Source: Gordonia soli NBRC 108243 | GTDB taxonomy: Bacteria; Actinomycetota; Actinomycetes; Mycobacteriales; Mycobacteriaceae | Length of the DNA: 46,544 nt | Assembly (NCBI RefSeq): GCF_000334455.1 | Contig: NZ_BANX01000009.1 | Coordinates: forward strand, 1 to 46,544 | Reading direction: 5' to 3' | In this document: piece after piece, positions 27,606 to 35,624 of the stretch | How the letters are laid out: every line of letters begins with the position of its first letter | Position numbering within the stretch: position 1 is the first letter of the stretch | Made by a program: the position numbers and the translations under genes | The notes under the pieces: model-generated | Databases searched by the model: none | Seen by the model: the letters and a program-made list of their open reading frames with translations, nothing else | Told to the model about the DNA's origin: nothing

Positions 27606-30600
27606 TCAAGAGCCGTCGGGCTCGGATGAAACGAAAAACGCCCCTGGGCCCTGCTCCGTGATGAATCCAAGTCGGGTGATCGCCTGGCGCAGCTTGCCGC
27701 CGCCCTTGAGTCGCTGGTATCCGGGCAGACCGAGGACGTTTTGGAGCGCCTCACCGAGGCGAAGCGAGTCGAGTCGTGCTCCCGCGGACTCACATTGCTT
27801 GATCAGATTCTCGATGGCGCGTCTCCCGGCCTCGTCCCCGGACGAACCGGCGATGGCGTCGCGACACGACGCCAGGTCGAGCACGAGGCGCTCATCCCTA
27901 CGGCTCGGATGCGCGCGCTGTCCGGCGATCGCGGCCGCGAGATCGCCATCGACGGTGGCGTAAGGCTCGACGATGTTCTGAGGAACGATCGAGCGATCGA
28001 TCGGTGCGGCGACAGGCTGCGCTACGGAAGCCTTGGGACGCGCCAGCCCACGATACTCACCCGGGTACTCGACCTCATACGCGCGAAGGCCGTCGTAGGT
28101 GAAGCCTAGGAAGAAGTCGACCGTTGCGTTGATGTCGCGCGTCTGCAGGAACTTCAAGCGGGGCCGGAAGTGAGCAGTCAAGGTCCCAGGAATCACGCGG
28201 ATCCTGCCCGCCTGCGGGCCGTCGATGCGTTCGATGACCCCCTCCAGGCGTCGCAGCAGGTAGGCACGAGTGAAGAAGTTGTTCGCGCCCGGTGGCTGAG
28301 AGCCGAGCTCTGTGAAGTGCACGACAGTCGGCGCAGGTTCGCTCTCGCCAACCCACTCGAAACTCCAGGATCGGTTCTTGTTCCGCGCCAGCGGCTGGCA
28401 TCGCTCGAGGAACTGCCGGGCCCGGTCCTGGTTCTGGACGTCGCCGCGCAGCCACCTCATGAAGTTCAGGACGTACAGGTAGTAGTGCGCGTCGAGGCTT
28501 CCGAACTCGGCGGCAAAGCTCAACCGCTCAAGGACAATCGTCTCGGAGTACTCCGGCAGCCGCCGGTATGCCTGGATCCACAGCCGGAGGTCACTGTCAC
28601 TGCTGGTCCCGGTTGACACTGCCTCCCAAAGCATCTCGTGGATCTCTCGCGAGCGGGCCTCGGAGACGTCGCTCCAATCGCGACCCGTCGCTGCGAAGAT
28701 AGTGCGTGCCAGCGCGAGGCCGAGCGCGCTCGATTCGTGACCGCGGTCCTCCTTGAGCGCATGCCATTGCTCGACGAGCGCCTCGATGTCTCCATATAGG
28801 AGGTCGAGCTCCTGCGTCAGACGTTCGTAAAAGCGGTGGCGAGAGCGTCCGTCGAGGGTGGCGGTCCGCAGCTCGTCGAGGAGCGCCTCCGCTTCGTCGA
28901 TCTGCCCTGCGATCCAATCTGCGACCGTGGTGTTCGTTGCGAGCAACGATGGAAGGTTGGGCTCCTTGGATGCCCTCATCAGCGCGTCGACTATAAAGGT
29001 CAACAGCTGAAGAGGTGTCACCAGGCCGTGGTCGGTAGTCATGCCAGTCCTGGACTGGGCGAAGGCCTCCATGGCGCTCGCGTACAGTGGCTGAATTCGC
29101 TCGAGCAGGCGATCGGCGTTAATGGGTTCGCCCCCCACCTTGAGCAGGTCCCGGACCTCGTTCTCGAGCCAAAACCGCCGGACCATGCCCAGCGTGTGCT
29201 GGTGCAGTGACGCATCAGCTCCGGCCTCTTTGACCGCGTTGTTAAGGTGCGCCTCCGCTTTACTGAAATCCCCCTTCACGACGTAGATGTGGTAGCGCCC
29301 GCGGTGGTTCCAGAAATGGGGCTCGTGTGGGTAGAGGTCGGTCAGCGTCTCGAAGACGAGCTGTCCGCCCTCGGGGGTCAATGCCTGAATGACCTGGGCG
29401 AAATTGCCCTTCCTGTCGCGTCCGGAGATCGGGGCACGGTAAACGAATAGCTCAGCGAGCATCTTCCGCGCGACATCGCTACTAGCCCCGAGCGCACGGT
29501 GCAGTTCGCGGGTGAAGGAGACCGAGATCTGCGCCAAGCCTTGCTGGGCGCCACCATGCTGGCTCGTCAGCACGCGCTCGGCGATGAGGGGATGCAGTAG
29601 CCGAGCGCCGCCGCTGGAGGCGACCACGAGGTGTCGGAGGTCAGGACCGAGGACCTCTGTGAGGGTCTGGTTCATCTCGAGTTGACTTGGCCGAGCGCCG
29701 CCGAACCAGCGCTGGATGACGGCCGGGGGGATCGCAAACTGGGCGTACCGTGTAACCAGGGCCAGGTAAGTGGCCACCTGCCTTCCTGCCTCGGACAGGT
29801 TTTCGAGGTGGTGGTCGACGTAACGCTCGATGGCCTCGAACTCGTTGTCGTATACGCAAAGTCCGATGTAGAACGGCGAGCGATACTGGCTTGGGCTGTC
29901 GTCACTGAGTTGCTCGCCGAGGTCGGACAGGCGCTTGGACGCCTTGGGCGACATGTCGGGACGCTGGTGCGCATCGATGAAGCGTCGACATTCCAGCAAC
30001 GGCATCGGGTCGATGAGTTGATGGCCTGCGTTCCCACCGTGTGCCGTTCGTGTAATCAACAAGACTGCGGCGGCTGCGCCGCGCGTACGCAGCTTCTCGA
30101 ACAGCTCATCCCGGTCGGACGGTTGGAGATCGGATGCCTCGGCGAGCACGAGGACGGGCTTGCCAGCGAGGCGGAAGATCTCGTCAATCCGTTCGGCCGT
30201 CGAGTCCGTGAAGTTCCGTAGGCGCACGGTCGGGTAGATGAGGTGAAGGTCCCAGGCGGTGCGGCGGCCCAGCGTAGTACCTCCGGCGCCTGGTGAGTGG
30301 TAAACCGATTTCTGGGTCAGCTGGGGGGGATCGAGCGCCTCAAGCACGGCGTGTCGTAGAGCGGGATATACGTCGCGCTTCAGATCGATTTGCGCGTCGA
30401 GTTCACCCCAGGTGGGTGGACGACCCTTCCAGAACTCATCATCGGCGATCGACGCCTCACCCTCATCGCTCAGCTTTTCCGAGTGCAGAACCTCGAGGTC
30501 GACCTCCAGCCGGAGCAGGTCCGCTCGAGGAATCTCGACCGGACCCGTCGCTCCCGGGATTGTTGGAACACCGCCGGGTGTCGATTGCAGCAACGAATTG

Positions 30601-32381
30601 CGCACCGTCTCAAGGAAAGACCTCGCATCGACGCCCTGCGAGGCGTGAGGACCGACATCTAGCACGAGGACTTCAGGTGCCGCCTGGTAAGCCTCGTCGA
30701 TGTACTCTACGATCCGGGAATAGGCGGCGTCCGTCTCGTCCGACTGGAGCACAAGTATTGCGGCCGACCCAGCCAGCGAGTCGTCACGCACAACGTCGAT
30801 GACTTCGCGGACCTGCCGGAAATAGCCCCGCCTCCACTCCTCGCGGGACGCACTGGTCGCTTCGCTGTGAGAGTGCCAGCCGTTCGCCATCAGCCAGTTC
30901 GTTGCACGCCGAGGCCCGGTCAGCTGAATGTTGGCGCCGAAGGCGCTGACGTGGCGGCGCAGACGAAGCTGCTCGATGACGGTGGACGCCATACCGGATA
31001 TGTCGCTGGCGGGATCCAGGTCGATAACTGCCGACCAGTCGCAGTAGGCGAGGGGCGACGTGTCGATGTCGCCGGGCACCGCTCCGGCGACGATGAATAG
31101 GTCCCGTCCGGTGTTCCGGAGCGTGAAGGTTGACCATAGGCGGAGGATCTCCGCTTCGGGGATGATATCTCCTCGAAGCGCCGCCGTCCGCGGTGCCGGC
31201 GAGGTGAGCGCCTGCCACTCGTCACTGTCGTAGTCGCGCAGCCAACTTCGGAGGTTCCATGCTGCCACCAAGTAGGCGGCTCTGGCCCGTTCTGGGTCAA
31301 CCGCTGCCTTTGAGGCCCAGTTCAGCGCTGCGGCAATGCGTGCGAGGACAATCTGCCTCCGCCAGAGGTCGCGGCGTCTGGGTTCTGTGCGGAGGAGCTC
31401 CTGCTCGGTAGCCGCCCGAATGGTCTTGATCCGGTGCACGAGCACGCTGGCGATCAGGTCGAGCGGGGCAGGTGCGGCTGGCTCAACGCCATCGATCTTC
31501 CCCAGCACCGTGGCTAGCACCGGGTTGCTCATCCGCTCGAGACCGCCCAGGATCAAACTGCACTCGAGGTAGGCATGGTCGTAGAGCAGGGGAGCCCGAT
31601 GGTCCCAATTGAAGTCGATGAGCCAGTAGGTCAGGTTGGACGTCTGCCGCGACCCGTGTACCAGTATGTTTCGCTCGTGGAGGTCGCCGTGGCAGATCCC
31701 GTCGAGGGTTCCGTCAAGGGGGACCTTGAGGAAATAGTGGGCGACCAGCACGGGATCGGGCAACAGCTCCGCGCCGTGACGGAAGAGGTCATCTTGTTGC
31801 GGGTTCAGCGCTTGCGATTCAGTGTTTAGTCGACCGCCACGATGATCCTCGAGCCAACTCCCCCCGAGCCACTTCTCCAGAACGGACCCAACAGATGAGG
31901 GAGAGCAGGCAGATCCGCTGGCGAGCTGTGCGCGCAGGAGCTCGGACGCAAGCTTGCTATGCACCTCGTCGAGATCGAGGTGGTCTGACACGGACTCGGC
32001 CGTGCGCACGGCGTCAAGGCTATGGCCAGCCAGGTCGTAGAGTTCGACGCTAAGGTCGTCGCTGGTAGCAGAGCGAAGCATTCTGGGCACGTGCGTCTCG
32101 GCGTACGTCCCCAACCCAAGGGCGAGATCGCTTGCACTGCCTGTTGTGATCAGCGGGCCGGATGACACCTTAAGCACGTACTGGCCGTCGACAGACGCTG
32201 AGCCGGACGCCGGCTCGATGATGTCGCACAGCCACACTCGTGCGCCCGACCGACCACCCGTCAGAGGCTTGACAAGACGGATCTCCGCACCGGCGGCTAG
32301 CTCACCCTGGAGCAGCAGGCAGCCGCGTTCGGACAACCTGTCGGCTTCCGGTACGTCGCCGGTCGTCCTTGCTCTTGTCAC
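27606..32381 (-). CDS. Giant multidomain STAND-like NTPase with kinase-like N-terminus; candidate defence protein
   Basis: A 1591-residue soluble protein and the sole intact cargo of the island. Residues about 30-350 resemble an aminoglycoside-phosphotransferase/kinase fold: YVLKVS (lysine at 71), H231-G-D-L-H-E-R-N238 as catalytic loop, and L-I-D256-F for metal binding. Residues about 400-650 form an unassigned alpha/beta region (AVIDLDPASD, AILVLQSDE, VLVLDVGPHA). At 694-706, YHSPGAGGTTLGR takes the place of a Walker A loop but lacks its lysine; KPVLVLAEASD (741-751) and AVLLITRT (772-779) fit Walker B and sensor strands of a STAND NTPase. A winged-helix-like part and TPR-like helices follow (about 1015-1075 and beyond). 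The end resembles a cold-shock/OB domain (about 1380-1440) and an OST-HTH/LOTUS domain (about 1535-1585). Start is GTG 32381 with GGAGG 14 bases upstream. The function is inferred: such layouts belong to anti-phage or conflict ATPases. Confidence 0.8.
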   Translation of the reverse strand: MTRARTTGDVPEADRLSERGCLLLQGELAAGAEIRLVKPLTGGRSGARVWLCDIIEPASGSASVDGQYVLKVSSGPLITTGSASDLALGLGTYAETHVPRMLRSATSDDLSVELYDLAGHSLDAVRTAESVSDHLDLDEVHSKLASELLRAQLASGSACSPSSVGSVLEKWLGGSWLEDHRGGRLNTESQALNPQQDDLFRHGAELLPDPVLVAHYFLKVPLDGTLDGICHGDLHERNILVHGSRQTSNLTYWLIDFNWDHRAPLLYDHAYLECSLILGGLERMSNPVLATVLGKIDGVEPAAPAPLDLIASVLVHRIKTIRAATEQELLRTEPRRRDLWRRQIVLARIAAALNWASKAAVDPERARAAYLVAAWNLRSWLRDYDSDEWQALTSPAPRTAALRGDIIPEAEILRLWSTFTLRNTGRDLFIVAGAVPGDIDTSPLAYCDWSAVIDLDPASDISGMASTVIEQLRLRRHVSAFGANIQLTGPRRATNWLMANGWHSHSEATSASREEWRRGYFRQVREVIDVVRDDSLAGSAAILVLQSDETDAAYSRIVEYIDEAYQAAPEVLVLDVGPHASQGVDARSFLETVRNSLLQSTPGGVPTIPGATGPVEIPRADLLRLEVDLEVLHSEKLSDEGEASIADDEFWKGRPPTWGELDAQIDLKRDVYPALRHAVLEALDPPQLTQKSVYHSPGAGGTTLGRRTAWDLHLIYPTVRLRNFTDSTAERIDEIFRLAGKPVLVLAEASDLQPSDRDELFEKLRTRGAAAAVLLITRTAHGGNAGHQLIDPMPLLECRRFIDAHQRPDMSPKASKRLSDLGEQLSDDSPSQYRSPFYIGLCVYDNEFEAIERYVDHHLENLSEAGRQVATYLALVTRYAQFAIPPAVIQRWFGGARPSQLEMNQTLTEVLGPDLRHLVVASSGGARLLHPLIAERVLTSQHGGAQQGLAQISVSFTRELHRALGASSDVARKMLAELFVYRAPISGRDRKGNFAQVIQALTPEGGQLVFETLTDLYPHEPHFWNHRGRYHIYVVKGDFSKAEAHLNNAVKEAGADASLHQHTLGMVRRFWLENEVRDLLKVGGEPINADRLLERIQPLYASAMEAFAQSRTGMTTDHGLVTPLQLLTFIVDALMRASKEPNLPSLLATNTTVADWIAGQIDEAEALLDELRTATLDGRSRHRFYERLTQELDLLYGDIEALVEQWHALKEDRGHESSALGLALARTIFAATGRDWSDVSEARSREIHEMLWEAVSTGTSSDSDLRLWIQAYRRLPEYSETIVLERLSFAAEFGSLDAHYYLYVLNFMRWLRGDVQNQDRARQFLERCQPLARNKNRSWSFEWVGESEPAPTVVHFTELGSQPPGANNFFTRAYLLRRLEGVIERIDGPQAGRIRVIPGTLTAHFRPRLKFLQTRDINATVDFFLGFTYDGLRAYEVEYPGEYRGLARPKASVAQPVAAPIDRSIVPQNIVEPYATVDGDLAAAIAGQRAHPSRRDERLVLDLASCRDAIAGSSGDEAGRRAIENLIKQCESAGARLDSLRLGEALQNVLGLPGYQRLKGGGKLRQAITRLGFITEQGPGAFFVSSEPDGS

Positions 32382-32769
32382 ACGCGCAATCTACTACCTC
32401 CGGGTCGTTCCGGACGGGAACCGCCAAGGACATGCTGCGAGAGTCCAGGGACTGGGTTGGTCTTTGCGGTACAGCGGCGGGGGAGTGCGGTCCCGATGGT
32501 GACAAGCAGCAAGTCCTTCTATGCGGCCAATATGTATGACATCCGAAGTCAGGTCCGACCGATACGCAGGGATGTTCCCTAAGCGGATCGCCTCACTGAG
32601 CGGCCGACGACACCGAGGAGGTGAGGTCGCAGCGCCGATCGACTTCATCGACCGTCAGCAACACTGAGAGCAACCGGCATCCTCCACACGGGGCCTTCGT
32701 ATCGGATCACTCGTCCTCAAGGACGGGCGCTTCCGCCTCGAGCTTTCAGCGTCCTCGGGATGCAGGTTC
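32382..32769. other. Non-coding upstream region of the giant gene
   Basis: About 390 bases with lower GC than the flanks. Short open frames exist on both strands but none shows actinobacterial codon bias throughout. The promoter of the giant gene should lie here; an AT-rich stretch near 32522-32545 is the best candidate site, without a convincing -10/-35 pair. Confidence 0.4.
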
Positions 32770-33523
32770 TCGCCCGGTTGCACCGTGCAAGTGAGTGAAC
32801 CGTCTCTGCCAGAACCGATGATCATCGGCGCGAAGGGTCAGCCGGTGGCCGCCTTTGATCCCGTCGATGACCTCCTTCGGCTTCGTGAATACGACCGTCG
32901 CGCTCTCGAGTCCGAGGACTCGTCTACGCCGAACTCGATCATCGACTCACCACGCGGACATCGAGCAGTTGGTGATAGACCTCAACAACGTCGCCCGCGC
33001 TCTCGGCCGACCGGAGAACGGTGGGCCGACAGACGTCCCGGCAACGGACAAGCCTGACGAGGCCACCCCTACCATCGACCGAATTCCGTCGGCACAAAGT
33101 CCTGCTCGCTGCACCGGCCCGGCAGAGGCGGACCACATGTCGTTGCCGTTGACGATCTACACCCCGGCGGGCTTCTGCGGGAGAGAGTTCCCCAATGAGG
33201 GACTGTCCAATACGGTACGGCCTCAACAGATCACATACCTGCCAGTCTTCGTCGATCATGCTGCCGACGGCGATCTCGGTGATCTGTCCGGCTTCGAGGT
33301 CCTCGAGCGGGCTGTTTCCGTCGAGCATGCCGGGACGCGATCAGCCATCAACCGCGGCGCAGTAGGGGTCCTCGTTGACGAGGAGGCGTCGGTTCGCTTG
33401 ACGGGCGACATCGTGGATCTTGTGTCGCCAAGTGTCGAATCGGAAGACGGATACAGGTAGTTCGGCCGGGCGCCGACAGTCAGCCCGGTCAGATCGTTTG
33501 TCCCGCGCACCGCTTCTGGGCAT
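32770..33523 (-). pseudogene. Decayed gene remnants in the island (frameshifts and stop)
   Basis: The minus strand shows coding-like stretches broken by lesions. One frame reads from 33523 to an in-frame TGA at 33341-33343 and then continues in the same frame (MLDGNSPLEDLEAGQITEIA...MIDEDWQV...) to 32939. The coding bias moves to another frame near 33150 (IVNGNDMWSASAGPVQR) and returns near 32990 (VVEVYHQLLDVRVVSR). After an ATGA junction, another piece (ATVVFTKPKEVIDGIKGG, then HRLTLRADDHRFWQRR) is readable after a shift. No family is recognised. The plus-strand frame at 32855-33460 is taken as its shadow. Confidence 0.45.
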
Positions 33524-33575
33524 CGCCTCGGGTCGAGGCAGCGGCCGGTGGAAGCATCCGGGCGACCCCGTCTAG

Positions 33576-33790
33576 TCGACCACGACGAGCGAGTCGAGGA
33601 TCAACCGCTCGGCAATGCCAGGTTTGACCGTGACGTGGCCATGGATGGGAGGACTACCTCGAACCCGGTCAGGACGACGTCGGTCTGGGGTCCGCTGTCG
33701 ATCCGAGCAGAACTTGTCTGGCAACTGGAGTTCTCAAAGCCATTTCGCAACGCCAAGCTCGAGATACCAACGATCGCGTGTCATGTCCGT
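33576..33790 (-). pseudogene. Decayed gene remnant near the tRNA
   Basis: On the minus strand a coding-like stretch (SGPQTDVVLTGFEVVLP) appears to continue after a shift near 33645 as HGHVTVKPGIAERLILDSL and then VVVD with a TAG at about 33576. An upstream stop lies near 33790. This position, next to the intact tRNA, is where an integrase gene would be expected, but the sequence does not resemble one. Confidence 0.35.
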
Positions 33791-33858
33791 GTCACTCGGA
33801 GCGTTGTTGGATTTTCCGATGTCAGGAAGCGGTTTCTCAAAACCGCCCCTGACTTTGG

Positions 33859-33943
33859 CGGAAGCGGAGGGATTTGAACCCCCGGTGGTTTTACCCACGC
33901 TCGCTTTCAAGGCGAGTGCATTCGGCCGCTCTGCCACGCTTCC
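33859..33943 (-). tRNA. tRNA-Ser(UGA)
   Basis: An 85-base class II tRNA on the minus strand with acceptor GGAAGCG/CGCTTCC and discriminator G. Anticodon stem CTCGC/GCGAG holds CTTGAAA, giving anticodon UGA. The variable arm is GTGG/CCAC. The 3' half from the anticodon onwards is repeated at 27406-27460, so this tRNA is the integration target of the island. Confidence 0.96.
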
Positions 33944-33955
33944 CTGGTCACGAGG

Positions 33956-34510
33956 CTACTTCAGCGGTTCGATCGCCGCGTCACCGCCCGGCCTCGACAC
34001 TCGGGCCCGGCGGGTGCTGAACCGACCGGATTCAGGACGCCCCAGGCGGTCACGAAGGCCCTCGAACACGTCGCGGAGAACCGTCAACTCGTCACGGGTG
34101 AGGTGATCGACGAGGTGGCTGCGCACATGTCGAACATGCTTGGCCGCTGCAGAGTGCAGGGACTCGCGGCCGGCAGGCGTGATCCGCACATACCGGTTGC
34201 GGGCATCCACCCCCTCGAGCGCGGGCAGCCGCTCGACGTGCCCGATCTCGACCAGTCGCGTGACGAGCCGCGAGACCGTGCTCGGGGTGCTCAAACCGTG
34301 AACGGCGAGCTCAGACATCCGCAGTTCCGGATGCTCCGACAGCACCACCAGGATGCGGTACTCGGTGTGCCCGACCCCCGACTCCTCCTGCATCTCGGCG
34401 TTGATCACCGCGGTCAGGTGCCACGAGCCGTCGATGAAGGCGCGCCAGGCAGCCATCTCGAGCTCATCGAGCCACGGGACGCCATCCGATTCGGTAACCC
34501 CTGATGCCAC
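33956..34510 (-). CDS. MarR family transcriptional regulator
   Basis: A 184-residue winged-helix regulator. The order is a dimerisation helix (LDELEMAAWRAFIDGSWHL), the HTH (LRMSELAVHGLSTPSTVSRLVTRLVEIGHV), and the wing with the MarR-type D-A-R-N-R-Y-V-R-I-T, then C-terminal helices. The start is GTG 34510. It ends 13 bases upstream of tRNA-Ser(UGA) on the same strand and is outside the island. Its targets cannot be named; a second MarR protein of similar build lies at 36622. Confidence 0.88.
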   Translation of the reverse strand: MASGVTESDGVPWLDELEMAAWRAFIDGSWHLTAVINAEMQEESGVGHTEYRILVVLSEHPELRMSELAVHGLSTPSTVSRLVTRLVEIGHVERLPALEGVDARNRYVRITPAGRESLHSAAAKHVRHVRSHLVDHLTRDELTVLRDVFEGLRDRLGRPESGRFSTRRARVSRPGGDAAIEPLK

Positions 34511-34599
34511 GCATTCTCCCGGATCCCACGGTCGCGGCCTCCGGTCTGAAGCCGCAGTTCGAAGAACTAGTTAAGCAAAGTGCATCCGGGCATTCGCAC

Positions 34600-35541
34600 T
34601 CACCTGACCGACAGGGTGAGCAGTGCTCCCGACTCGGTGGCGGCCACGAGTCGGCCCGTCGATCCGGGTACCGCGGCCACGGCGGTCACCGGCTGCCCGA
34701 CGTTCACCGTGCACGTCCGACGGGTCGCGAGGTCGACGAGGTGGACCTGGCCGGTGGTCGATGCGACCGCGAGCCGTCCCGGTGTGACCTGGGTGAGATC
34801 GTCGAGCACACCGGGGAGCGGAGCGGTGAGGTCGGCGGCCACCGAGTGTGCACCCGGGTCGGCCAGCGGAACACGCAGCACGCGGCCGGATGCGCTGGTG
34901 GTCAGCGTGACGTACAAGGTGCGACCGACGATGGTCGCGCCGTTGACGCCGGTCCCGTTGACGGTGGCGTTCGGGCTGAGGTTCTTGGGCGCAGCGGCCG
35001 ACCACGCGCGATCGATGGACCCGTCGGGGCGGATGCGGACGACCCCGAGTCGTCCGTCGGAAACGTACACGTCGCCGGTACGGTCGACGGCCAGTCCGTT
35101 CGGCATCCCGAGTCCGCGCGCGAAGACCGTCGGCGGCACCGACAGCCGCCGCGGATCGATCCGCAGCACCTTCCCGATCAGCGGGGTCCCGGGCAGCATG
35201 TTGATCGGCGAGTCACCGGAGGCCACGTACAGGAGCCCGTCCGGTCCCCGGCGAACAGCACCCGGGGACTCGACCCGGACGCGCGCGGTGACCCGGCCCT
35301 GCCGGTCACGCCGCTCGACGACGTTCTCGAGAATCCGTGACACCCAGAGGTTCCCGGCCGCGTCGTACCCGACGTTCTCCGACCATCCGGTCAGCGTCGG
35401 CGAGGGCTCGACCTTCGTGACGACCACACCGGCACACGCCGGCGCAGCCCCGGCCGTCGGCGCCTGGAGGCCGACGATCCCGGCCGCCATGGCGGTCAGC
35501 ACCGCACCCATACGTACCGACCCCAGTACCGACCCCCGCAT
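34600..35541 (-). CDS. Secreted beta-propeller protein (SMP-30/Vgb-like)
   Basis: A 313-residue exported protein. The signal peptide covers residues 1-33 and ends near PTAGAAPA; the mature part is a run of NHL/SMP-30-like beta-propeller blades with repeated G-x-L-Y/W-V motifs (GNLWVSRI, DGLLYVASGD, GDVYVSDGR, GRTLYVTLT, GQVHLVDL). Such propellers bind sugars, lactones or peptides; no catalytic residues can be picked with confidence. ATG 35541 is fixed by GAGGGAG about 7 bases upstream; an earlier codon at 35586 would lack a signal-peptide start. Confidence 0.8.
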   Translation of the reverse strand: MRGSVLGSVRMGAVLTAMAAGIVGLQAPTAGAAPACAGVVVTKVEPSPTLTGWSENVGYDAAGNLWVSRILENVVERRDRQGRVTARVRVESPGAVRRGPDGLLYVASGDSPINMLPGTPLIGKVLRIDPRRLSVPPTVFARGLGMPNGLAVDRTGDVYVSDGRLGVVRIRPDGSIDRAWSAAAPKNLSPNATVNGTGVNGATIVGRTLYVTLTTSASGRVLRVPLADPGAHSVAADLTAPLPGVLDDLTQVTPGRLAVASTTGQVHLVDLATRRTCTVNVGQPVTAVAAVPGSTGRLVAATESGALLTLSVR

Positions 35542-35624
35542 CGCACACTCCCTCTCGTCGGGCCACACCGTATCGCGTCGCCGCACGTCGGAGGCCTGGA
35601 AAGCGATGTGCGACCATCGAATGG

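Larger units (their letters stand above)
27406..33909. mobile_element. Genomic island at tRNA-Ser(UGA), about 6.45 kb
   Basis: The island is bounded by direct repeats derived from the 3' half of tRNA-Ser(UGA): the intact tRNA at 33859-33943 and a displaced copy at 27406-27460. All matching blocks are shifted by exactly 6449 bases. The element lies on the 3' side of the tRNA, the classical arrangement left by a tyrosine-recombinase element. Cargo is one 1591-residue protein plus decayed frames. No integrase, relaxase or replication gene is recognisable, so it is probably immobile now. Codon use inside is less strictly GC-ended than in the flanks. Confidence 0.8.

Noticed and set aside
29631..30221. 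A 196-residue plus-strand open frame inside the giant gene
   Set aside because: It is antisense to the STAND-like core, with no start signal and no family resemblance.
32855..33460. A 201-residue plus-strand open frame in the island
   Set aside because: Codon bias on the minus strand is stronger and gives more protein-like stretches. The plus frame has no ribosome-binding site or recognisable motif. Kept only as a possible shadow.
33548..33877. A plus-strand open frame running into tRNA-Ser(UGA)
   Set aside because: It ends inside the tRNA gene, and its codon use is irregular.
33956..34510. MarR gene as part of the island
   Set aside because: It lies on the 5' side of the intact tRNA, outside the att repeats, and has host-like codon use.
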